A stretch of DNA of 64,000 bases from Sedimentibacter acidaminivorans (GTDB taxonomy: Bacteria; Bacillota; Clostridia; Tissierellales; Sedimentibacteraceae), in NCBI RefSeq assembly GCF_017873955.1, contig NZ_JAGGKS010000008.1, positions 124,001 to 188,000 on the forward strand, in the 5' to 3' direction. The position numbers and the translations under genes are program-made. The number at the start of each line of letters is the position of its first letter. Position 1 is the stretch's first letter. Positions 8,892 through 18,817 of the stretch are shown here, piece after piece. Under the pieces are notes generated by a model, which had not been told where the DNA came from, did not search any database, and saw only the letters and a program-made list of their open reading frames with translations.

Positions 8892-10373
8892 TTAATTTTC
8901 TAATTTATCAAATAACTTCACCATAATTGCTGCCGTTTCTGCTCTTGTTAAATAATCATTTGGGTGAAATTGTCCTGAATTTTTTCCAGACATAATTTGA
9001 TTTATATAAACCATTTTTATTGCTTCAACTTCAGTTAAGTCTAACTCCTTTATATCTGAAAATATACTACTTATATCTAAGGATTCATATTTGCTATCTT
9101 TTATAAGAATATTTGATAATATTAACGCTGCTTCTTTTCTTGTCATTTTATCATGTGGTTTAAAGTAACCAGAATTGTTTTTAAATAATCCTGAGTTATA
9201 CATATCTTCAACATAATTTAATGCCCATGGGCTAATCATATCTGCATCTAGAAATGGTAATTCTATTGTTTTTTCTATTGAAGTTTCCGTATCTACTTCA
9301 TCTTTTTGTTGTGTTTCACTTTGGGATATTTTTTCGTTATCCAATGTTCTGCTTAAGAATATACTAAATAATTCATTTGTAATATATTCATCTGGTTTAA
9401 ATTTTAAAGCTTCACTTATAATGCCTTCTTTATAAAGTTTCATTATATCTTTTCTTGCCCAGTGAAAACTAATATCATCAAAAATATATCTACCATTTAC
9501 TATATCTCCAGTGCGTGTTAGCCAATTTCGCTCAATCCAACCTTGCTTATAATCATTAATATACATCTTATACCAATAGTATCCATTCTTTAGAATTGGT
9601 CCCTCTGTTATTGTTCCTAATTGATTATGTTCAAGGTCAAAAATATATTTGCCTCCTGGAACATCTCTAAGCTGATAAGATTTTCTTATACCATCTGTTC
9701 TTACGAAATCTCCAACTTCGTAAAGAACAATACCTCCTGAATTAATATTTGAAGGAGTTGGTACTACTAGTGACCTGCTTGGTTTTCCACTCTGTGGTAA
9801 ATATGCGAAATCAATATTACTAATATTCTGATTATATTCGTCCTTACATATATCGTAAACAAGCTGTTGATACGTATACCTCTTAACATGAGAAGGTAAT
9901 GTGTTTGGATTGTTAGACTGTGCCCACCCATTATAAGCCCATAAAGCAAAATACCAGTTTTCCAAAACGTCTGGATTCATATCTCCTACACTTGACACAT
10001 TTTTATACGAACTCATGCTCCACTTATTGAGTAAAACATCTGCACCCGCCTCAATATTATACATGATATCATATTTTAGTCTTTGGGAGTCATATCCACC
10101 ATTTCTGTTATTTATCATCATCAGCCCAATACAATTTCCAGTGGTTTTTGGTGACCCATTTTCATTAAAATGTTCATAGGTTGACTCAACCCTTGCAATT
10201 GCCTTCATTAAAACTGAAGGTATTGCTCTTTTTATAGATACTTCTTCTATCATAGATTCTATTTCTTGACGACTCGGATTATAACTATTTGCAAACACAA
10301 TTGTGTTTAAAGCAAATGTAATTATTATAACTAAAGAAATAATTTTACGGGTTTGGGTTTTAAATACTTTCAT
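8892..10373 (-). CDS. secreted lysozyme-like protein with three SLH domains
   Basis: The 493-aa chain begins with a signal peptide (about 1-26, cleavage near VFANS). A lysozyme-like/transglycosylase domain follows at about 35-170, with ARVEST holding the probable catalytic Glu and later IGLMMINN. Next is an SH3-like stretch (about 215-300) and then three S-layer homology repeats (about 310-490) with the motifs FKPDEYITNE, FKPHDKMTRKEAA and FHPNDYLTRAETAA. SLH repeats bind pyruvylated wall polymers, so it probably acts at the cell surface in wall remodelling. The start at 10373 is set by GGGAGGC; the longer frame to 10436 lacks a ribosome site. Confidence 0.88.
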   Translation of the reverse strand: MKVFKTQTRKIISLVIIITFALNTIVFANSYNPSRQEIESMIEEVSIKRAIPSVLMKAIARVESTYEHFNENGSPKTTGNCIGLMMINNRNGGYDSQRLKYDIMYNIEAGADVLLNKWSMSSYKNVSSVGDMNPDVLENWYFALWAYNGWAQSNNPNTLPSHVKRYTYQQLVYDICKDEYNQNISNIDFAYLPQSGKPSRSLVVPTPSNINSGGIVLYEVGDFVRTDGIRKSYQLRDVPGGKYIFDLEHNQLGTITEGPILKNGYYWYKMYINDYKQGWIERNWLTRTGDIVNGRYIFDDISFHWARKDIMKLYKEGIISEALKFKPDEYITNELFSIFLSRTLDNEKISQSETQQKDEVDTETSIEKTIELPFLDADMISPWALNYVEDMYNSGLFKNNSGYFKPHDKMTRKEAALILSNILIKDSKYESLDISSIFSDIKELDLTEVEAIKMVYINQIMSGKNSGQFHPNDYLTRAETAAIMVKLFDKLEN

Positions 10374-10410
10374 ATTTACAGCCTCCCTTAATTTTAGATT
10401 TTTAATTGAA

Positions 10411-12120
10411 CTAATTGCTATATTGTATTCGTTCAATTATATTTTGAATTTCCTCTTTTGCCATTTGTAACGTAACTAAAGCATTTTCTTCATTTTCACC
10501 TTTTATAGAAAAATACACCTTGAGCTTTGGTTCAGTACCTGAAGGTCTAAGAACTACCCAAGAATCATCCTCAAAACAAAACTTCAAAACATCTGATTTA
10601 GGATAGTATATTTTTTCAATTTGTCCATTAACAAGATTTGATGCAATACTCATCTTATAATCATATACAAGAGGAATTTTCTTTCCTGCCAACAAATTAA
10701 TTTTATTTTCTCTAAAATGTTCCATAATCATTTTCATTTTATTTTGACCTGATATACCATTAAAATATAATGAAAGTGTTTCTTCTTTAAAACAACCATA
10801 TTCTTCATATATTGAATCAAGTATTTCTAATAAATTTTTATTCTTTGTTTTATAATATGCAGCCATTTCACATATGAGCATTGATGCAATGACTGCATCT
10901 TTATCTCGTACAAATGTACCTGATAAATATCCATAGCTTTCCTCATACCCAAATATAAATTCATGTTCATTACTTTCTTCAAATGATTGTATTAATTCCG
11001 CAATATATTTAAAGCCTGTTAATGTATCTATAGTAGTTACACCATAATTAGAAGCAATTAGTCGACCTATTTCACTTGTAACAATTGTTTTAATTATTGC
11101 ACCATTATCAGGAATTCTTTTTTGCTCTTTAAGTGTAGATAAAACATAATTTAATAATAATGCCCCTGTCTGGTTACCATTTAATGCTATGTACTCATCA
11201 TTGCTTTTTACAACCAAACCCACTCTATCACAATCAGGATCTGTACCAATAATTATTTCGCCATTTACTTCTTTAGCTAATCCTATTGCCATTTCAAAAG
11301 AACTTATTTCTTCAGGGTTTGGCGATTTTACGGTTGAGAAATCAGGGTCTGGATTTTCCTGCTCTTTTACTATTGTAACATTACTATATTCCATTTCTTC
11401 AAGAATTTTTCTAACTAGTTTATTACCTGTACCATGAAGAGGAGTGTAAACGATTTTTAAACTCTTATTTATATTTGACCTTAAACTTAGCTTTTTAATT
11501 TCCTCAATATATGAACTATCAATTTCACAGCCTATTAATTTTATACTTTTATTGTGTTGATATTGTGAACTTTTTATATCTTCTAATTTTACACTGTTTA
11601 TTTTATCTATAATATATTCAGCATCTTTTGTCACCTGTCCACCATTTTCATCATACACTTTATATCCATTGTAGTCTGGTGGATTATGGCTCGCAGTAAT
11701 AACAACACCAGCTTTGCATTTAAAATATCTAACTGCATAAGAAAGTTCAGGCGTTGGTCTTAAGCTTTCAAACAAATAAACTTCAATACCATTTGCAGCA
11801 AATACACATGCAGATGCTCGTGCAAATTCAGCTGACATATGTCTTGAATCATATGCTATAGCTACTTTCTTAGCCTCATTAGGATATTTTTCATTTATAA
11901 AGTTGGATATACCTTGAGTTGCTTTAGATACTGTTTGTATATTAATACGATTAGTACCGGCTCCTATTTTACCACGCATACCTCCTGTACCAAATTCTAG
12001 ATCTTTATAAAACCTATCTTCTATCTCACTATCAATTTTTTCTATAGTTTTTAATTCTTCCTTAATTTTTTCATCAACGTATGGGCTTTCTAACCACATT
12101 TCATACTTTTCCCTAAACAT
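10411..12120 (-). CDS. pgcA: phosphoglucomutase / phosphomannomutase
   Basis: This is an alpha-D-phosphohexomutase of about 569 aa, matching the Bacillus PgcA type. All four signature loops are present: the phosphoserine loop TASHNPPDYNG, the metal loop GTDPDCDR, the sugar loop GYEESYGY and the phosphate loop RPSGTEPK. It interconverts glucose 6- and 1-phosphate and feeds GalU, encoded just upstream in the same operon. The ATG at 12120 has AAAGG nine bases before it; GTG/ATG codons at 12129 and 12126 are too close. Confidence 0.93.
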   Translation of the reverse strand: MFREKYEMWLESPYVDEKIKEELKTIEKIDSEIEDRFYKDLEFGTGGMRGKIGAGTNRINIQTVSKATQGISNFINEKYPNEAKKVAIAYDSRHMSAEFARASACVFAANGIEVYLFESLRPTPELSYAVRYFKCKAGVVITASHNPPDYNGYKVYDENGGQVTKDAEYIIDKINSVKLEDIKSSQYQHNKSIKLIGCEIDSSYIEEIKKLSLRSNINKSLKIVYTPLHGTGNKLVRKILEEMEYSNVTIVKEQENPDPDFSTVKSPNPEEISSFEMAIGLAKEVNGEIIIGTDPDCDRVGLVVKSNDEYIALNGNQTGALLLNYVLSTLKEQKRIPDNGAIIKTIVTSEIGRLIASNYGVTTIDTLTGFKYIAELIQSFEESNEHEFIFGYEESYGYLSGTFVRDKDAVIASMLICEMAAYYKTKNKNLLEILDSIYEEYGCFKEETLSLYFNGISGQNKMKMIMEHFRENKINLLAGKKIPLVYDYKMSIASNLVNGQIEKIYYPKSDVLKFCFEDDSWVVLRPSGTEPKLKVYFSIKGENEENALVTLQMAKEEIQNIIERIQYSN

Positions 12121-12132
12121 AATCATCACCCT

Positions 12133-12999
12133 TTACTTTAATTTTAATTTATTTAAATAAGATTTAAAGCTATCTTTTAAGTCATCCCTTTTAAGTGCAA
12201 AGTCAACAGTTGCCTCGAGAAACCCTATTTTACTTCCAACATCATACCTTTTTCCTTCAAAAACATAGGCATACATTTTTTGAATTTTAGCAAGTTCTTT
12301 TAGTCCATCAGTGAGTTGTATTTCCCCGCCAACACCTGTTTTAGTATTTTCAAGTATTTTAAAAATCTCAGGAGTAATAATATACCTACCTAGTATAGCA
12401 ATATTTGTTGGTGCTTTGTTTATATCTGGTTTTTCGACTAAACCATTTACTGTGTAAACCCTTTCGTTTACTTTATCCCCTGATACTATTCCATATTTGT
12501 TAACATTTTCCCATGCTACTTCTTGCACTCCTAGTATTGACGATTCATATTCATCATAAATATTTATCATTTGCTTTAAACATGGAACTCTAGAATCTAC
12601 AACATCATCACCTAGCAAAACAGCAAACGGTTCATTTCCTACGAATGATTTTGCGCAATATACTGCATGCCCTAATCCCCTTGGATCTTTTTGCCTTATT
12701 GTATGTATATTAATCATTTTAGATATTTTTTGTACTTCTTCTAACAATTCTTCTTTTTTATTTTTTTCCAAATTATATTCTAGCTCAATAGCCCTATCAA
12801 AGTGTTCTTCAATTGAACCTTTATTTCGACCTGTTATAATTAATAAATCTTCTATTCCAGATGATATTACCTCTTCAACTATATATTGAATTGTTGGTTT
12901 ATCTACTATAGGCAACATTTCTTTAGGTATTGCCTTTGTTGCTGGTAAAAATCTAGTTCCAAGCCCCGCTGCAGGAATAATTGCTTTTTTTACTTTCAT
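12133..12999 (-). CDS. galU: UTP-glucose-1-phosphate uridylyltransferase
   Basis: This 288-aa nucleotidyltransferase has the family's N-terminal motif IPAAGLGTRFLPATKA, followed by EMLPIVDKPTIQYIVEE, and VEKPDI in the middle. It makes UDP-glucose from UTP and glucose 1-phosphate for wall polymers and glycolipids. Thirteen bases separate it from the phosphoglucomutase downstream, which supplies its substrate. Confidence 0.95.
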   Translation of the reverse strand: MKVKKAIIPAAGLGTRFLPATKAIPKEMLPIVDKPTIQYIVEEVISSGIEDLLIITGRNKGSIEEHFDRAIELEYNLEKNKKEELLEEVQKISKMINIHTIRQKDPRGLGHAVYCAKSFVGNEPFAVLLGDDVVDSRVPCLKQMINIYDEYESSILGVQEVAWENVNKYGIVSGDKVNERVYTVNGLVEKPDINKAPTNIAILGRYIITPEIFKILENTKTGVGGEIQLTDGLKELAKIQKMYAYVFEGKRYDVGSKIGFLEATVDFALKRDDLKDSFKSYLNKLKLK

Positions 13000-13026
13000 A
13001 TTTTAAACCCCCATTTAATTGTAAAT

Positions 13027-13066
13027 CTACACGAGGAGGGCACGGCATAACCGAAACTCTCCCCCT
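13027..13066 (-). other. possible RNA hairpin between mreB-like gene and galU
   Basis: On the minus strand GGGGAG (13060-13065) can pair with CTCCTC (13033-13038) with one wobble, enclosing a small CGG/CCG hairpin. No T-run follows directly. It could be a weak terminator of the mreB-like gene or a leader element of galU. Confidence 0.35.
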
Positions 13067-13070
13067 TAAT

Positions 13071-14102
13071 TTATACTCTACTATAATTGGTTTTTATATC
13101 TTCTGTAAGTAATGAATCTTTCAACGAATCCATATTCTCTAATGATTGACCAGTTCCCTTTGCTACGCATGAAACTGCATCTTCTGCTATTACTACATCC
13201 AAGCCCGTTCTCTTTGATATTAATTTATCTAAACCGTGTACTAAACATCCTCCGCCTGTCATAATAATTCCTTTTTCGCTAATGTCTGCAGCTAATTCAG
13301 GTGGAGTTTTTTCAAGTACAGAATGAACAGCATCTGCAATAGAAGTTATAGTTTCTTCCATAGCTTCTAATAAATCAGACGAAGAAATTGTTAAATTTAC
13401 AGGAAGTCCCGTGACTAGATTTCTTCCTCTTACTTCCATATGTTTTTCCTCTTCTACTGGAAAAGCAGTACCAATACTTATTTTCAAATCTTCTGCACTT
13501 CTAAGTCCTATCATAACATTATATTTTTTTCTTACATATCGAACAATTGCTTCGTCACACTTGTCCCCTGCAACTTTTATAGAACGGCTTACAACTATTC
13601 CACCTAATGAAATTACAGCTATATCAGTAGTTCCTCCACCCATATCAATAATCATATGACCAGATGGCTTAGTTATATCAAGTCCTGCACCTATAGCAGC
13701 TGCAACTGGTTCTTCTATAAGGTATGTTTTTTTTGCACCAGCATTGTTACTTGCTTCAAGAACTGCTCTTTTTTCTACCTCTGTAACTCCACTAGGAACA
13801 CATATAATTACTCTTGGTTTTACTATAGAATTTCCTACGGCCTTTTTTATAAAATATTTTAACATTTTTTCTGTTATATCAAAATCAGATATTACACCAT
13901 CTCTCAATGGTCTAATTGCAACAATATTACCAGGAGTACGACCCAGCATTTTTCTTGCTTCCTCGCCCACCTCAAGTATCTTATTAGTATTTGTATCTAT
14001 CGCAACCACTGATGGTTCCTTTATTACTATTCCTTTTCCTTTTATGTAAACTAACACACTTGCCGTACCAAGGTCGATTCCAATATCCATTCTGAAACCC
14101 AT
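13071..14102 (-). CDS. rod shape-determining protein, MreB/Mbl family
   Basis: This bacterial actin of 343 aa carries the phosphate-1 loop DIGIDLGTASVLVY, then RPLRDGVISDF, the phosphate-2 loop MIDMGGGTTDIAV and the adenosine motif TGGGCLVHGLD. It forms membrane-associated filaments that guide cell-wall synthesis. GGAGGAG precedes the ATG. Which paralogue (MreB, Mbl or MreBH) it represents is not clear: no mreCD genes lie next to it, so an Mbl-type copy is plausible. Confidence 0.92.
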   Translation of the reverse strand: MGFRMDIGIDLGTASVLVYIKGKGIVIKEPSVVAIDTNTNKILEVGEEARKMLGRTPGNIVAIRPLRDGVISDFDITEKMLKYFIKKAVGNSIVKPRVIICVPSGVTEVEKRAVLEASNNAGAKKTYLIEEPVAAAIGAGLDITKPSGHMIIDMGGGTTDIAVISLGGIVVSRSIKVAGDKCDEAIVRYVRKKYNVMIGLRSAEDLKISIGTAFPVEEEKHMEVRGRNLVTGLPVNLTISSSDLLEAMEETITSIADAVHSVLEKTPPELAADISEKGIIMTGGGCLVHGLDKLISKRTGLDVVIAEDAVSCVAKGTGQSLENMDSLKDSLLTEDIKTNYSRV

Positions 14103-14286
14103 TTTTGTTTTCTCCTCCTGAATTTATCTTTATGTGTTTTTAATTATTTAATTAATCATACTATTATTCTACTCTAAATAATAGTAAATTTTTCTAAATC
14201 TATAATATTCATAAAATTATATCACAGTTCATTCATAATTTCAATTTTTTTATTATTCATACTAAATTTTAATATTAGAAAATATG

Positions 14287-14319
14287 AAATCCCACAAAAT
14301 TTGAAACTTTGTGGGATTT
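14287..14319. terminator. bidirectional hairpin terminator
   Basis: AAATCCCACAAA (14287-14298) pairs perfectly with TTTGTGGGATTT (14308-14319). A T-rich tail is present on both strands, better on the plus strand. It ends the PRPP synthetase transcript on the minus strand, before the mreB-like gene. Confidence 0.8.
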
Positions 14320-14386
14320 TTGTAATTTTATACATATTTTACTCTATATACAATAACAATTGTATTTTTATAATTTTATATTTCTA

Positions 14387-15547
14387 TTATTTACTTTCTA
14401 AAATTTTCTTTATTTTTTGAACTGGATCTAAAAGTTCGCTCAGTGATCCATCATAGTTTAAAGTATCAATAATATTAGCAATATACTTAGACATATCAAC
14501 TTCTGTATACCATTTTTTAGTCAACAATTCTGGTCTTCGATAAATTAAATTCGTAGTGAAAATTCTAGAAACAATACCATCTTCATGCGCTTTATCAAAT
14601 TTATCAAATCCCTCAGTAAACAAACCGAATGCAGAAAAAATATATACATTTTTTGCTTTTTTTTCTTTTAACTTCTTAGCAACATCAATCATAGAATCAC
14701 CTGAAGCTATCATATCATCAACAACAATAACATCCTTACCTTCAACATTATCACCTAAAAACTCATGGCTTACAACAGGATTTTTACCATTTACTATAAC
14801 CGTATAATCTCTTCTCTTATAGAACATTCCAAGTTCAAGTTCCATAACAGAAGAATAATACATACACCTTGACATACCACCCTCATCTGGCGAAACAATC
14901 ATCATGTGTTTTCTATCGATAATTGCATCTGGTACAGTTCTAACAAATGATTTTATCATTTGATAATGAGGATGAAAATCTTCAAATCCATGTAAAGGTA
15001 TTGCATTTTGAACCCTAGGGTCATGTATATCAAAGGAAATAATATTTTCTACTCCCATATTTGTGAGTTCCTGCAACGCTAACGCACAATCTAGAGATTC
15101 CCTCATGGCCCTTTTATGCTGTCTGCCCTCATATAACATAGGCATTATAACTGTAATACGTCTTGCCTTACCGTTTATTGCTGCTATAATTCTTTTTAAA
15201 TCCTGATAATGATCATCTGGGCTCATCGGAACATCCATTCCATACATATTAAATGTTACTCCATAGTTAAATACATCCGAAATAATATATATATCACGTC
15301 CCCTAACAGTTTCATTAAGTACACCTTTTGCCTCTCCCGAACCAAACCTAGGGCATTTAGCGTCTAGCAAAAATGTTGTTACCGGACCATCACCCTCTGA
15401 ATAAATGACTCCATTTTCACTTTGTCTCCACTCTTTTAGGTAATAGTCTATTTTTGATGCAATTTCTTCGCAACCCTTCATTCCTATAATAGATAAACCG
15501 CCTATTGGCTTAAATTCAGAGTTACAGTATAATTCATTTGTATCCAT
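14387..15547 (-). CDS. prs: ribose-phosphate pyrophosphokinase (long clostridial type)
   Basis: This 386-aa protein is longer than classical PRPP synthetase (about 315 aa) but keeps the family core. CPRFGSGEAKG resembles the pyrophosphate-site region, HYQDLKRIIAAI and MPMLYEGRQHKR follow, and the PRPP loop reads VIVVDDMIASGDSM. It makes phosphoribosyl pyrophosphate for nucleotide, His and Trp synthesis. The ATG at 15547 is preceded by GGGAGG; the frame is open to 15640 without a better site. Confidence 0.87.
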   Translation of the reverse strand: MDTNELYCNSEFKPIGGLSIIGMKGCEEIASKIDYYLKEWRQSENGVIYSEGDGPVTTFLLDAKCPRFGSGEAKGVLNETVRGRDIYIISDVFNYGVTFNMYGMDVPMSPDDHYQDLKRIIAAINGKARRITVIMPMLYEGRQHKRAMRESLDCALALQELTNMGVENIISFDIHDPRVQNAIPLHGFEDFHPHYQMIKSFVRTVPDAIIDRKHMMIVSPDEGGMSRCMYYSSVMELELGMFYKRRDYTVIVNGKNPVVSHEFLGDNVEGKDVIVVDDMIASGDSMIDVAKKLKEKKAKNVYIFSAFGLFTEGFDKFDKAHEDGIVSRIFTTNLIYRRPELLTKKWYTEVDMSKYIANIIDTLNYDGSLSELLDPVQKIKKILESK

Positions 15548-15676
15548 TTTATTCCTCCCGTTAATGGCAAAGCAAATATATAAAATTTTAACTATCACCA
15601 TTTTTCTCTTACATTCTATCAAATATTTATAATTTGTCAAAACAACTGTAAAAAAAAAATGTTAAGTTATCTTAAC

Positions 15677-15717
15677 AAAAAAAAATCAATGATATTTAAT
15701 AAAACAATATCATTGAT
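15677..15717 (-). terminator. terminator of the hybrid kinase gene
   Basis: A perfect 12-bp stem (ATCAATGATATT / AATATCATTGAT, 15685-15717) is followed on the minus strand by nine T residues. It sits 12 bases beyond the stop of the kinase gene. Confidence 0.92.
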
Positions 15718-15728
15718 GAACTCTTAGT

Positions 15729-16958
15729 TTATTTATATATTTTAGCTATTTTAGTAGACAGTTCATCGAATGTAAACGGCTTTTCAACAATAGTATATCC
15801 ACTATTAATTATCTCTTCACACTCTGCTTGTCCACTATATCCAGTAATAAAAATAGGAATAACCTCTTTATTTATTTTTTTCAATTTTTCATGCAACTCT
15901 TTTCCACCCATAATAGGCATCAATAAATCGAGAACGACAAAATTTATTTTTTCATACTCTTTCTCATAAAATTCTATAGCTTTTAAAGAATTATCAAATT
16001 TTTTTACCTCATATCCTAAGTCCTCTAATAACTCAGCTTCTATGTCTAGAACATTAATGTCATCATCAACTAACATTATTAAATTTCCTTTAATCTGCGT
16101 TTGATTTGCATGGATTTTTATCAAATCATTTTTTGGCTTATGAACAGGTAAGTAGATTTCAATTATTGTTCCATTATATAGTTTACTTATTACGTTAATG
16201 AAGCCAGAATGAGATTTAACTGTCCCAAATACAACAGAAAGCCCCAAGCCTGTCCCTTTAGACTTATTTTTAGTAGAAAAGTATGGTTCAAACATTTTAT
16301 CAAATGTTTCTTCTTTCATACCTGCCCCATTATCTTGAACAACAATTTTTATGTATTCACCTTTTTTAATAATTTCACCATGGCTCAAGACTTTTTCATT
16401 TATTACTTCAACATCTTCCGTACCAATTGTAATGATACCACCTGTACCTACTGCATCCCTCGAATTTATCAACAAATTAATCAAGAGATTATCAATTTGA
16501 GTTTCATTTCCAACAATCATTTTATTAGAAGCATTATAATTATACTTAACATTTATAGATTTATCAAATATTGAACTAACCATTGTATAAGTATTATCTA
16601 AAACGCCCTTTAAATCAATTGGTTCATTTACACTGCTCTCATTCTTAGAAAATAAAAGTATTTTTTTAGTCAAATTAGCTGTGCTCTGAGAAATGTGTAT
16701 TATGCGATCTGCGTATTCCTTAATTTTATTTATGTCATCTGTTTTTTGTATTAACGTGGCATTTCCTATTATGCTCATTAATTGATTATTAAAATCGTGA
16801 GCTATTCCTCCGGCAAGTTGTCCTAATGCTGCCATTTTCTCTCTTTGTTTCTCTGCATTAATTATTTGTTTACTTATCATCGTACAATCTATTTCACCTT
16901 TTTCATCTGAATTTGATATACTTTTGACATTAACAAATTTTTCACCTTTTGTAACCAT
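15729..16958 (-). CDS. soluble hybrid histidine kinase / response regulator
   Basis: The 409-aa protein has no membrane helix. HisKA sits near residues 38-100 with the His in GGIAHDFNNQ, the HATPase domain near 145-270 (LLINLLINSRDAV, DNGAGM, GTGLGLSVV), and a C-terminal receiver domain near 290-405 with the phosphoacceptor in FVVLDLLMP. Such proteins often receive an unknown cytoplasmic signal and pass phosphate internally or to a separate regulator. No sensor domain is recognisable in the first 38 residues. AGGAGG precedes the ATG, and the gene stands alone between two terminators. Confidence 0.9.
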   Translation of the reverse strand: MVTKGEKFVNVKSISNSDEKGEIDCTMISKQIINAEKQREKMAALGQLAGGIAHDFNNQLMSIIGNATLIQKTDDINKIKEYADRIIHISQSTANLTKKILLFSKNESSVNEPIDLKGVLDNTYTMVSSIFDKSINVKYNYNASNKMIVGNETQIDNLLINLLINSRDAVGTGGIITIGTEDVEVINEKVLSHGEIIKKGEYIKIVVQDNGAGMKEETFDKMFEPYFSTKNKSKGTGLGLSVVFGTVKSHSGFINVISKLYNGTIIEIYLPVHKPKNDLIKIHANQTQIKGNLIMLVDDDINVLDIEAELLEDLGYEVKKFDNSLKAIEFYEKEYEKINFVVLDLLMPIMGGKELHEKLKKINKEVIPIFITGYSGQAECEEIINSGYTIVEKPFTFDELSTKIAKIYK

Positions 16959-17113
16959 TTTTCCTCCTAAATTACTCTTTTTTAATCACGTACTACAGTA
17001 TAAACTCAAATTTTTAAAAAATTTGTAGAATTTTGTATAAATAAAAAAAATATTTAGAACAAAAAAAATCAACACTCAACGTCTACTAAGATCATCAAAT
17101 GTTGTTTTATTAG

Positions 17114-17189
17114 TGGTGATCCATCGGCGATTCGAACGCCGGACACCTTGATTAAAAGTCAAGTGCTCTGCCTGCTGAGCTAATGGATC
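17114..17189 (-). tRNA. tRNA-Lys (anticodon TTT)
   Basis: The 76-nt cloverleaf begins GATCCATTAGCTCAG on the minus strand and ends with encoded CCA. The anticodon arm has a five-pair stem with loop CTTTTAA (anticodon TTT), and the T arm contains GTTCGAATC. The acceptor arms GATCCAT and ATGGATC pair fully. Confidence 0.97.
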
Positions 17190-17374
17190 TCGTTTTTACG
17201 ACTTTACAATAATAACTCATATGTCGATTATTGTCAATATTTTTTTATTTTTTTTTATTTTTTTTAATTGTCTTTTAATTTATTATTTGCATATTTAGAA
17301 AAATTATTACTAAATTTATTATATTTTTCTAATATTCATATAAACTTTTTTAAATTCTAAATTTCACATAAACA

Positions 17375-17403
17375 TTGACTTAATAACACTTGCATGATAG
17401 AAT
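17375..17403 (+). promoter_or_regulatory. sigma-A promoter of the aminotransferase gene
   Basis: TTGACT at 17375-17380 and TAGAAT at 17398-17403 are separated by 17 bases. The ATG follows 25 bases later, after a GAGGTG site. Confidence 0.85.
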
Positions 17404-17428
17404 GTCATAAAAAACTCGAGGTGATTTC

Positions 17429-18673
17429 ATGGCAATAAATATGGTAGCTGACCATGCAAAGTGGCCGGAAACAAATGATCCTATTTTCGGACTTGCGGCA
17501 AAAGCAAAGGAAGCTATAAATAAATTTGGAAAAGAAAATGTAATAGATTCAACATTAGGTGCACTAGTTGATGATGATGGAAATCTAATTTGTATGGAAA
17601 CGGTTTATTCCGAACTGAAATCTCTGCCTAATGCAGAAATAGCTGGATATGCACAAGTTGCAGGGCAACCTGACTATTTAGAAGCAGTTCAAGAGGAGTG
17701 TTTTAGTGGTTACCGTCCAAATGCTTACATAAAGGCTGTTGCAACTCCTGGTGGAACTGGCTCTGTAAAACATGCTGTATTTAATTATACTAATTCCGGA
17801 GATTCTATTCTGGTTGCCGATTGGTTTTGGTCTCCATATGTAACAATATCTGAAGAAGTAGGAAGAAAAGTAGCAAATTTTTCTTTATTTAATGAAAAAA
17901 ACGAATTCAATATTGAATCATTTAAAGAGAATTTTGAAAGTTTACTTAATAAGCAAAAAAGATTGGTTACAATATTAAATACTCCTGCAAACAATCCTAC
18001 GGGATATAGTTTATCTGATGAAGAGTGGACTAAAGTACTTGATATTGCAAAAGAGAACGCTATAAATCCTGAAAATAAGATAATTATATTTGTTGATGCT
18101 GCTTATATGGATTTTGCAGGTGTTGGGTTAGAAAGAAAAAAATTCTTTACCCAATTCACTAATTTACCAGATAATATTTTTATTATAATTGGTTATAGCA
18201 TGTCTAAAGCATACACAATGTATGGCTTGCGCTCAGGTGCTGCAATAGGAATTTCTTCTAATGAAAAAATAGTAAATGAATTTTATTACTCATGTATGCA
18301 TTCAGGTAGAGCAAATTGGTCTAATGGTACTAGAGGAGCTATGTCCGTTATGACTCATATAGCTAATGACCCTATTAAGAAAAAAGCATATGAAGCTGAA
18401 AAAGAAAAATATAAAACAATGCTTAGAAATCGTGCTAAAGCTTTTGTTGATGCATCAAAAGAAGTTGGATTAGAAATATTACCATATAGAGATGGATTCT
18501 TTGTAAGTATTCCTTGTGAAGATGCAAAGAAAGCTTCTGAAGAATTAATCAAAGATAATATGTTTGTTGTCTCTCTAAAAAAAGGTCTACGATTTGCAGT
18601 TTGTGCTGTTTCTGAAGAAAAATGCAAAAAAGCACCTGCAATAATAAAAAAGGTATTAGATAGATTAAAATAG
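17429..18673 (+). CDS. aminotransferase class I/II (aromatic/aspartate type)
   Basis: This 414-aa PLP enzyme has fold type I signatures: TPGGTGSVKHA in the cofactor pocket, NTPANNPTGYSLS, and the probable PLP lysine in GYSMSKAYTMYG followed by LRSGAAIG. It transfers amino groups between amino and keto acids. Close clostridial relatives are annotated as aromatic or aspartate aminotransferases, and the sequence alone does not decide. It is a single-gene unit with its own promoter and terminator. Confidence 0.88.
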   Translation: MAINMVADHAKWPETNDPIFGLAAKAKEAINKFGKENVIDSTLGALVDDDGNLICMETVYSELKSLPNAEIAGYAQVAGQPDYLEAVQEECFSGYRPNAYIKAVATPGGTGSVKHAVFNYTNSGDSILVADWFWSPYVTISEEVGRKVANFSLFNEKNEFNIESFKENFESLLNKQKRLVTILNTPANNPTGYSLSDEEWTKVLDIAKENAINPENKIIIFVDAAYMDFAGVGLERKKFFTQFTNLPDNIFIIIGYSMSKAYTMYGLRSGAAIGISSNEKIVNEFYYSCMHSGRANWSNGTRGAMSVMTHIANDPIKKKAYEAEKEKYKTMLRNRAKAFVDASKEVGLEILPYRDGFFVSIPCEDAKKASEELIKDNMFVVSLKKGLRFAVCAVSEEKCKKAPAIIKKVLDRLK

Positions 18674-18687
18674 AATAAATATAATTT

Positions 18688-18713
18688 AACCCCCCTTAAT
18701 AATTAAGGGGGTT
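18688..18713 (+). terminator. terminator after the aminotransferase gene
   Basis: AACCCCCCTTAAT and its near-perfect complement ATTAAGGGGGTT form a strong stem 14 bases beyond the stop. The following T-run is short and interrupted (AGCTATTTT), so efficiency is uncertain. Confidence 0.75.
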
Positions 18714-18781
18714 AGCTATTTTACAGGATGTTTAGAATCCATCATACCTGTGTATGCATTTAATGGAGGTTTCCTAGTATA

Positions 18782-18804
18782 TAAAAAGAGAGGTTTCCCT
18801 CTCT
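18782..18804 (-). terminator. terminator of argG
   Basis: AGAGAGG / CCTCTCT with a four-base loop is followed on the minus strand by TTTTT. It lies 13 bases past the argG stop. Confidence 0.88.
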
Positions 18805-18817
18805 CAGATTAGTATTA

